From positions 1 through 33,132 of the forward strand of contig DUDF01000041.1 in NCBI GenBank assembly GCA_012959435.1: 33,132 bases of DNA, read 5' to 3'. Of this stretch, positions 26,901-33,132 are shown one piece after another (positions within the stretch are counted from its first letter, which is position 1; each line of letters begins with the position of its first letter). The stretch is from Candidatus Poseidoniales archaeon. GTDB lineage: Archaea; Thermoplasmatota; Poseidoniia; Poseidoniales; Thalassarchaeaceae. The notes below the pieces were generated by a model that searched no databases, was not told the origin of the DNA, and saw nothing but the letters and a program-made list of their open reading frames with translations. A program made the translations under genes and the position numbers.

Positions 26901-27050
26901 GATTCTTCAGAAAGGGTTCCGATTATGGAAACAGATTTGGGTCAAAAACACATCCCAAGTCACTCAATTGTTTCGGAATCTGTAGGAATAAAAAGACCTT
27001 CTAGCCGCCCCAATAAATCACAACCAAACAATGGTCGTGGAAGCACTTGA
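23952..27050 (+). CDS. Large multi-pass membrane protein with internal TPR-like cytosolic region, function unknown
   Basis: 1032 aa. N-terminal hydrophobic segments; helical-repeat-like middle (ALRGLWPEAIDVARKLLAQQGGEDDEARMIIAAGHIASRRLDAAREALRGLEQ); further TM pair (WIVLIPTWIIIGLIAY...VLGVSITASLMVLHFFAL); basic low-complexity tail. Confidence 0.7.
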   Translation: MTGAGGIGRTMFLALVIFILTTLLMPFVSAAPTIVGAGTFDPSLLAPLAIAIMVGLMLWRWLLPLSLSNLQVAFEVDDGLYEVHRLSKNRREVMKLLNAPRVVIGSLAYLLAMTGILLIVCELLIEPSKFYEPVIYMMLILVAYPIIISPFVTLYAQLSGHTVDSGKLSTWNRLYGSFVTIAMVLVATGAVLSVGYQKSSYGIDDEIFGRWVGFALLAFMAPTILAYGRIMGASWNTLTINKWRTMRGKRTAIDPDKPGLFKRFASLLIVTFLATMPLTAINGIVTLIYVKLENPVDANSMLDLGGIIGWEIYQYVENNPVLQKFISLKALEITLASYLMLNVAIVGLAFIFELTRNLFLGGQTFGGIGGVILARPREIRSEVKVQGRVLFFGLAGFSGYSILLIILQTYKEFSHLMPYGDSSPLIAEDVLLIAIWQFIAAGQAIFLLTWILSLGRFSVMKNLRFDLNPDERREGAILAGGGDWMRNYIEEAAYRDDLDALRRFQSDTIKGNQLVVQLEKSRARMLECAIRGLWPEAIDVARKLLAQQGGEDDEARMIIAAGHIASRRLDAAREALRGLEQPEGYDEPEILSLVAEWFDPWAGSVKNDDFYDWEDSSAIHYLQELQKRLVRWDPLTSIDTIYNDPLSLHAMISSVAKLRAERRHDEALELSLESIRKNPNSTKARIAASLCLIDCGDWFDALDIFEELQISSPEDPRVKALGMILGFAAPTNELECAIIEPNPKEKRRWIDEAPTNPIAALIAKRGHDEAITANVFIAAHEAIERRVTPRYKPSMVLRLFNWIVLIPTWIIIGLIAYDRSSNYVLGVSITASLMVLHFFALRFRKQQRRVIKHRDQKAMIAYAKRLKRFKVGFDLDKIPVGTHLLLSGLLVTINGIVYDLGMPGWLVVRLPKKERKGIVSNISKRRRKLLSQPLARCSPLPVEWWNKRPKPVGKEQRALEILIGPAAYRGRSMRSSITSEKSGDSSERVPIMETDLGQKHIPSHSIVSESVGIKRPSSRPNKSQPNNGRGST

Positions 27051-27114
27051 CTCTGTGCGAGACGATGAACTAAGAATAGAAACATCAATTGGGGTTGGGC
27101 TTTAGGAGTAAATC

Positions 27115-28224
27115 GTGCCACTAATTGATGAAGTATCCAAAGACGATACCCCTTGGTTCTCTAATCTCCTAAAATCTAGGTTCACCCCTACATCCTGTGG
27201 CTTATTATCAGAGGTAGATAACGGCAGTGAGCCCTATCATTTCATTTCAGTTAATGAATTCGAGATGTGGCTATCAGAATTGGAAAATTCAGTTGGTATC
27301 CCATTAGGACGGAAATTAGCCCACGCGGCTGCTGAATCTGAAGAATATCGTTTGACAAATTCTTCTGAAAAAATGCCTAATCCTTTTCTTAAAAAAATGG
27401 CCAAACGGTTTGAATGGATAAATACGAACTGGGAAATCCGTGGATTAGGAAAATTGGAACTTATGAAAGTGGAATCAGCCAGTACAAAATTAATTATTCA
27501 TAACCGCGCACATTCAGCACTGTCAGCAGGTTGGGCGGCAGCGACCCAAGAATTCCTAACAAACTCAAGATTTCGATTCCATTGGACTGATGATGGGAAG
27601 GCAGAATGTCTTGTCACGCTAGAATTAGACCAACGACATATTCCAAAGGCAATGAAAGTCGATCATAGATGGAAAGACAATACGAACTCAGACCCGACCG
27701 CAGAAGGGATGCATCCACTAGAGTTGGCGCACCATGATTTCGCAGGAGTTTGGTCCATTGATGGAATACGCATGATGGGAATCAACCGTGATATGTTGCT
27801 CAGATTTGAAGAGAGCATCATGCCACAACTACTTGATTCAACAAGCATGGAAACTAACAAATTCACATGGGATACATTGCAGGATAGTGAGCGGAAAAAA
27901 ATTTGGTCCGGATTCGCTGAAGCAAGTAAGATTCGATTCCTTGGTACCGACCAAATGGTGTTAATCGCAGAACCTGAACATTGGATACATGTCGGCCATC
28001 GCTTCCTGACTAGAACAGGATTAGGTGGAGTCACTTCTGTCGAGGGAATTGATGACCAAGGTGGCGTGAAACTACACCTCTCAAAACTCTTCCACCCAGC
28101 CATTGCAGCTGGCATACTCTCAGCCGCATGGGAGCGGTCTGAAGCTCGCCCATGTAAACTTCAGTGGAGTTGTTCTCATAAGGGGCACATAATCCAAATT
28201 TCTAGCCTCTATGACCCCGCATGA
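27115..28224 (+). CDS. Conserved-looking protein of unknown function
   Basis: 369-aa GTG-start ORF in the correct gap, balanced composition, collinear with neighbours; no family recognised by eye. Confidence 0.65.
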   Translation: MPLIDEVSKDDTPWFSNLLKSRFTPTSCGLLSEVDNGSEPYHFISVNEFEMWLSELENSVGIPLGRKLAHAAAESEEYRLTNSSEKMPNPFLKKMAKRFEWINTNWEIRGLGKLELMKVESASTKLIIHNRAHSALSAGWAAATQEFLTNSRFRFHWTDDGKAECLVTLELDQRHIPKAMKVDHRWKDNTNSDPTAEGMHPLELAHHDFAGVWSIDGIRMMGINRDMLLRFEESIMPQLLDSTSMETNKFTWDTLQDSERKKIWSGFAEASKIRFLGTDQMVLIAEPEHWIHVGHRFLTRTGLGGVTSVEGIDDQGGVKLHLSKLFHPAIAAGILSAAWERSEARPCKLQWSCSHKGHIIQISSLYDPA

Positions 28225-28337
28225 CCTCATTCAGTGGTGATGTCCAAGTGAGCAATAGGCAAACGCCATCGGTTAAACCTTAAACAGGGCACGCCAAGTC
28301 GTGTAAAGGAATTGGCCTATGGCCAGTGGTGAATAAC

Positions 28338-31300
28338 ATGGTATTGACACATAATCAATGGGCAGTGGTGGCGATTACAGTAACCCTCTGCTTAGCAGGA
28401 ACATACAGTATTGCAGGCAGTATAATGAGTACTGCGATAGACTACGAAGATGGTGCCTCAGACATCCTTGATGATGATACTGCCTTCAATGAAGAGATGG
28501 CTGATTTTGATGGAGATGGCCTCAGTGATCGACTTGAAAGAAACACCTATGGAACTGATCCCTACGATGAAGATACTGACGGCGATGGTATGACTGACGG
28601 ATACGAAGTTAATGCAGGATTAAACCCATTAGACAGTGGTGATGCAGGATTAGAGGATATCATAACAGAAACTGAAACTGATACTGGGGATGATAATTCT
28701 GGCTCCGATGAAACTTGGCCAGACCCAGACAATGGGCCTCTAGGAGACCCAGATAAAGATGGGCTTGTGAATATTGAAGAAATGGAACTTGGTACTGACC
28801 CTCGGCGCAACGATACTGACGGAGACGGGCTTAACGATAAATGGGAATCACTCTATACATTTGATATGACCACACAATCCGGTGACCTGACACTTTTTGA
28901 CCCTCTTGATGGGAACTGGGATTGTGTACTCCTTGATCCTGAGTCAGAAGCTAATCTTGAACAAACCTTTGGTTCCGAACTTTGGGAGCAACTGGAGAAC
29001 TTTGCTGGACAACACTCTTGTGACCAAGTTCTTGACTTTGATTCTGACACTCTAGCAAATTTTGCTGAAGAGAGTTATGGGACAAACCCACTTGCAGAAG
29101 ACAGTGATGGCGACCTTATTGGTGACCAAGTAGAGGTTGCTATGGGTTCAATTCAACTTGAAGTCGTATGTGGTAAAGCAGTGATTACTGGACCTACTAA
29201 AGATGGGCCATTTACAACTCTACTAAACTCATTCCCAAGCACCGTCAATCCACTCAACTGGTTTATTGAGGACATGGATGGTGACGGACGCAATAATGGA
29301 CCCGGTGATTGGGATACTGATGGTGATGGAATGCCTGACGGATTCGAATATTGTTACGACACATTACTGAATGCTGCAAATGCATCTGATGCATTTGGTG
29401 ATGAAGATGAAGATGGACTAAACAACCGTGCTGAATATGATGTGGCTCGTGTTTGGGGCCCATCAAATTTCACAAGCCCATTGACCTCTGACACTGATGA
29501 AGATGGAATGCCGGATGGATGGGAGGCTGATAATGGCTTGAATCCAGTAGATGGTCTAAACGCATACACTGACCCCGACATGGATGGTTGGGACGCTAAT
29601 GGTAACGGTAAGGTCACTTACAGTGATTTAACAGGGATTGCTAGGGTGTACTCAATAACTGTTGAACTGATGGAATATGTTGAATCGAATCAAACTGTAG
29701 CTTATGCAAAGATCACCCACGCTGGCGGCAACGAAGAGACGGTCCCAATTAAGGCACCAAGTGCGGGATATGTCTATGGCATACCAGCACTAAGTCTACT
29801 AGATGGCCCAGCAAACGAAAACGAAGTTACTAGCCGAAGTTATGTTTGGATGACTATCGTAGAAGAGAGTGAAATGTTTACCAACCTAATGGAATATCAA
29901 GCACGAGACCGTGATAATGATGGTATCATTGACGGACGTTCAACGGATCCTCTAAACTCAGACACTGATGGAGATGGATTGATTGATGGTATTGAGGTGA
30001 TGGGATGGTACATCCTAGTTGTTAGCCGTGGAGTGCACACTACTCATGTTACATCTGACCCTGGAGACGTAGATACTGATGATGATGGACTCACAGACTG
30101 GAGAGAGTTTGGTGAAACTTACACCAATGCATCAAACAAAGATACTGACAGTGATGGCCTTGAGGATTACGTTGAGGCTGTCGATGGGTTCCAGTGGTTA
30201 GGTGAACCATACTTCACAAATGCAAGTATGTTTGACACAGACATTGATGGTTTAGAAGATGGTGAAGAAGTAATCATGGGATTAGATAATTATGTCACTC
30301 ATGCAAATGATTCTGATTCTGATGATGATGGATTAAATGATGGGAATGAAGTACTTTACATCCCAAGACCATGGCAATCTGCTACAAACCCACTTGTCAA
30401 TGACACAGACCAAGATGGTATGCTTGACGGATGGGAAATGCAAGTTCAGTCAACTATGGACAATACCAATTCACACAGCCTGTGGGTTACAACCACTAAT
30501 TTCCAGCCACCGGGTTGTACAGACGTTGGATGTACACGTGGACCGGGTGGTTGGTTGTGGAATAATTGGATTCAAGGATTCGAGTCAGGAGGAGATGAGA
30601 ACAACGATGGTGAGCCAGACCCCAAATATTTCTTGTGGGATATGAATTTGACAAACTTCGCCATCCCTCAATCTGGTGGCCGTTGGGCACTTGACCCAGC
30701 ACTTGGCTCACTCCCAGATGCAGATTATGATATTGACAATGATTCTCTACCGAATGATATGGAAGGCCCAAACCGCTGGAATACAAACCCAGTGAATGAT
30801 GATACTGATGATGATAAGTTACCAGATGGCTGGGAAGTAAAATACAGCGCACAGGCTATCTCCCAAGGATTAGTTGATAACACAACATTGCAAAACCTAG
30901 GAGCAAGAGGCCCAATGGACCCAGCACTTGAGGACAGTGATTTAGATGGAGTGATGGATGGTGACGAAGACTTTGACCACGATGGCCTAAATCGTACGGC
31001 CGAACTGAATCGATTCTGTCCTGGATGGAACGATCCTACTTCCGCACTATGCCACATCAGTCCTGATGACCCAGATGGAGCTAAATTCTACAACGACCTT
31101 GAGAATTACACCAACTACGAAGAAATGCTGAATGGAACAAATCCAGTCATGAACGATACTGATGGTGATGGATTAGAAGATGGACCCGAGGTGTACCACA
31201 TGGACACCGATGGCGATAGCATGTTTGATGGCTGGGAGTATTACTTCCGCTTCGACCCATTTGATGGCGCTGATGCTAAGATGGATGTTGACGGAGACGG

Positions 31301-31394
31301 ATTCTTCAATGATTGTGAGCACAAATGGCATACTAACCCAAGAGAAGGCAACAGTTTCCCAGGACAAGGCCAACAGTGTGACCAATGGGGTTGA
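28338..31394 (+). CDS. Secreted/surface protein with many thrombospondin type 3-like DxDxDG calcium-binding repeats
   Basis: N-terminal hydrophobic signal (WAVVAITVTLCLAGTYSIAG) and repeated units such as DTDGDGMTDGYEVNAGLNPLD, DTDGDGLNDKWE, DTDEDGMPDGWEADNGLNPVD. GTG at 28326 is an alternative start. Confidence 0.85.
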   Translation: MVLTHNQWAVVAITVTLCLAGTYSIAGSIMSTAIDYEDGASDILDDDTAFNEEMADFDGDGLSDRLERNTYGTDPYDEDTDGDGMTDGYEVNAGLNPLDSGDAGLEDIITETETDTGDDNSGSDETWPDPDNGPLGDPDKDGLVNIEEMELGTDPRRNDTDGDGLNDKWESLYTFDMTTQSGDLTLFDPLDGNWDCVLLDPESEANLEQTFGSELWEQLENFAGQHSCDQVLDFDSDTLANFAEESYGTNPLAEDSDGDLIGDQVEVAMGSIQLEVVCGKAVITGPTKDGPFTTLLNSFPSTVNPLNWFIEDMDGDGRNNGPGDWDTDGDGMPDGFEYCYDTLLNAANASDAFGDEDEDGLNNRAEYDVARVWGPSNFTSPLTSDTDEDGMPDGWEADNGLNPVDGLNAYTDPDMDGWDANGNGKVTYSDLTGIARVYSITVELMEYVESNQTVAYAKITHAGGNEETVPIKAPSAGYVYGIPALSLLDGPANENEVTSRSYVWMTIVEESEMFTNLMEYQARDRDNDGIIDGRSTDPLNSDTDGDGLIDGIEVMGWYILVVSRGVHTTHVTSDPGDVDTDDDGLTDWREFGETYTNASNKDTDSDGLEDYVEAVDGFQWLGEPYFTNASMFDTDIDGLEDGEEVIMGLDNYVTHANDSDSDDDGLNDGNEVLYIPRPWQSATNPLVNDTDQDGMLDGWEMQVQSTMDNTNSHSLWVTTTNFQPPGCTDVGCTRGPGGWLWNNWIQGFESGGDENNDGEPDPKYFLWDMNLTNFAIPQSGGRWALDPALGSLPDADYDIDNDSLPNDMEGPNRWNTNPVNDDTDDDKLPDGWEVKYSAQAISQGLVDNTTLQNLGARGPMDPALEDSDLDGVMDGDEDFDHDGLNRTAELNRFCPGWNDPTSALCHISPDDPDGAKFYNDLENYTNYEEMLNGTNPVMNDTDGDGLEDGPEVYHMDTDGDSMFDGWEYYFRFDPFDGADAKMDVDGDGFFNDCEHKWHTNPREGNSFPGQGQQCDQWG
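28570..31240 (+). repeat. Degenerate GAyACTGAyGGnGATGGn coding repeat (TSP3-like units)
   Basis: Recurring gatactgacggcgatggt, gatactgatggtgatgga, gacactgatgaagatgga, gatactgatgatgatgga and similar, spaced irregularly across the ORF. Confidence 0.75.
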
Positions 31395-31420
31395 GTTGAA
31401 AGGACACCTAAAGTTGTGGG

Positions 31421-31462
31421 AGCCTAGGCTTTTACAATCGCACAAATCATGCACAATTTGTG
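31421..31462. promoter_or_regulatory. Two inverted repeats in the gap between the TSP3 protein and the next surface-protein gene
   Basis: Perfect palindrome AGCCTAGGCT (31421-31430) followed by TTT. CACAAAT (31441-31447)/ATTTGTG (31456-31462). Confidence 0.35.
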
Positions 31463-31484
31463 TCACTATTGATAGCATAGGTCA

Positions 31485-33132
31485 ATGCAACTCAATTTGA
31501 TGGAAGCAAGATGTTGGTGGGTAGCACTTGCGTTGACGTCAATCATGTTGGTGTCCTCATCGTTTACGATAATGGAGTATGATGAACCAAATCAGTCCAT
31601 GATTGTCCCTAACTATACAGCTAGTAACCAGCAACCAACATTGATTCTTCAAAGTATCAATGGTGGAACATACATTAACAATTTCCCAATCAATGGAACG
31701 ATTTGGGATGATGCTTTTCCTTCTGAATTATTCTGGCAATTAGAAGACTCTGGAGAAATTATTTACCAAGGGTCAGCAATTAACACATTGGAAGAAAATC
31801 TTTCTTGGCAGGACCCAACAACCAATTCATGGTCATTCTCTGTTGAAATAAACGCCACCGGTTCACCTCCTTGTTCTTGTAGACTCACAGTGGTAGTAAT
31901 TGATGTTGAACAGCAAGTATCACAAGTACATCTCCTTTTGTTCATCAACCCTGACACAAATGGATTGCCTCCAAACTTGATGATCACCTCTCCTGAAATG
32001 GGAATAAATTGGAGAGGTGATCTAAATATTAGTGGGGTTGCGGTAAGCGAAATTAGTTATCAGCCAACTCTACAATGGGCAGCAATTCAATCTAATCAAG
32101 CAAATCATTTCTGTGTCCGAGGGGTATTATCTGATTACTTAACAGTTGAAAATTGGGTAAGTGATGGTATTTCCTATTCCGACAGCGAGACTTTCAACTT
32201 TCAAATCCAAAGTTCAGAATACGATGATGGCTGGTGGTTATTCGTTAGCCGAGCAGGAGACAATGCAGGTAATTTTTCAGCAATTGCCTGTACTGCAATC
32301 GCCCTACATAATCAACAACCAATTGCTGCGCTAAGCGGTACATCAGAAGTCAATGAATCTCAAGTAGCCAGATTTGATGCAAGCAATTCAGACGACCCAG
32401 TTTGGGGTAAGGACGGATTGCGTTTCACCTTCATATTACGAAGAGATGGCGATACAACTCCCCCTCTCGTACATGATACTGGTACAGAAAAAAGTTGGAA
32501 TTGGTATGCAAACCAATCGGGACATTTTGATGTGATGGTGCTAGTAACCGACACCTCGGGGTTATCAAATAGCACCAATTTAACTCTAATCGTAAATAAC
32601 CTAGCACCTACTGCAGTAGCTAGTATTGAAGGAATTACATTTTCAACAGAAGATACTATCAGATTACCGAACGAACCCCTATGGATAATAGACGCGTCAG
32701 ATAGTTCAGATACTGAAAACGATGTAGGTGGTTTGAACTTTATTTGGTTTGTAGACGGTGAACCAGTTTCCCTTGGAAGAGAACAAATTATGCGACGTGA
32801 CTGGATAAAGGATGAATCAAAGATTCACCTTATCACTCTTAGCGTTACTGATGATGACGGTGATAGCGACTTCATCGAGGTTTTTGTAGGAATAGAAGGT
32901 ACACAGTCAGACCCATTATGGGACGAGCCTCAATCATTCACTGAATCTATGATATCCTCTGTTGGTGGAGAGACAAATATGATGGCTGTTTTCATGGCAA
33001 TACTTGTCATAATATCTTATGTTACATTCAGATTTACGCGTAGCGGAAAAGGTGGGGACATCCCCAAGTGGGTAAAACGCCGAGCACAAATAAAGGAAAC
33101 TACAGATGAAATAGATGAACAATTTGAAAATG
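31485..33132 (+). CDS. 3'-truncated single-pass surface protein with PKD/Ig-like repeats, absent from the ORF track
   Basis: ATG at 31485 opens a frame with no stop to the window end: MQLNLMEARCWWVALALTSIMLVSSSFTIMEYDEPNQ... (signal), PKD-like segments (NLAPTAVASIEGITFSTEDTIRLPNEPLWIIDASDSSDTENDVGGLNFIWFVDGEPVS), then TM TNMMAVFMAILVIISYVTFRFTR and a basic tail. Confidence 0.8.
   Translation, partial: MQLNLMEARCWWVALALTSIMLVSSSFTIMEYDEPNQSMIVPNYTASNQQPTLILQSINGGTYINNFPINGTIWDDAFPSELFWQLEDSGEIIYQGSAINTLEENLSWQDPTTNSWSFSVEINATGSPPCSCRLTVVVIDVEQQVSQVHLLLFINPDTNGLPPNLMITSPEMGINWRGDLNISGVAVSEISYQPTLQWAAIQSNQANHFCVRGVLSDYLTVENWVSDGISYSDSETFNFQIQSSEYDDGWWLFVSRAGDNAGNFSAIACTAIALHNQQPIAALSGTSEVNESQVARFDASNSDDPVWGKDGLRFTFILRRDGDTTPPLVHDTGTEKSWNWYANQSGHFDVMVLVTDTSGLSNSTNLTLIVNNLAPTAVASIEGITFSTEDTIRLPNEPLWIIDASDSSDTENDVGGLNFIWFVDGEPVSLGREQIMRRDWIKDESKIHLITLSVTDDDGDSDFIEVFVGIEGTQSDPLWDEPQSFTESMISSVGGETNMMAVFMAILVIISYVTFRFTRSGKGGDIPKWVKRRAQIKETTDEIDEQFEN

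Noticed and set aside
27663-28115. 150-aa minus-strand ORF
   Set aside because: Antisense to the 369-aa ORF. Neither has a recognised family, but the plus ORF fills the whole gap and is collinear with neighbours.
28570-31240. Periodic repeats considered as a CRISPR or tandem array
   Set aside because: Repeats are degenerate, in frame, irregularly spaced and encode DxDxDG calcium-binding units.
31180-31500. 106-aa plus ORF extending past the TSP3 stop, considered as a frameshifted continuation
   Set aside because: Most of it is the +1 shadow of the GAT-GGT repeat codons; the next real gene starts with its own signal peptide at 31485.
31763-33122. Minus-strand ORFs 31763-31987, 32360-32578, 32934-33122
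   Set aside because: All are antisense to the open plus-strand PKD-like gene that runs off the window.

Overview
The window is about 33 kb of compact, moderately AT-rich prokaryotic DNA, most likely archaeal. The family mix (TrmB plus V4R regulator, TSP3-repeat and PKD-like surface proteins, RND/MMPL exporter, divergent ValRS) fits a marine euryarchaeon such as Marine Group II/Poseidoniales; this assignment is inferred, not computed. Best-supported content: a formate dehydrogenase locus (Cys-type FdhA, a NuoE-NuoF fusion, FdhD) divergent from a TrmB-V4R regulator and an IscA/HesB-like protein; Fe/Mn superoxide dismutase; a D-isomer 2-hydroxyacid (phosphoglycerate-type) dehydrogenase; valyl-tRNA synthetase; an RND/MMPL exporter; an EVE-domain protein; a class I/II aminotransferase; TPR and HEAT repeat proteins; a PqqD-like protein; and large surface proteins at the right end. 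Two genes are cut by the window edges. One of them (31485 to the right edge) is absent from the supplied ORF track because it has no stop in the window. I also found a likely 54-aa membrane-protein gene below the track's length cutoff; it implies the PqqD-like start should move. Several palindromes and hairpins lie at convergent stop-codon junctions and in 5' leaders. I saw no CRISPR array, transposon, rRNA or convincing tRNA. I do not see a clear-cut new defence or biosynthetic system. The best leads are the small-protein/PqqD pair, the leader hairpins, and the uncharacterised membrane/surface proteins.
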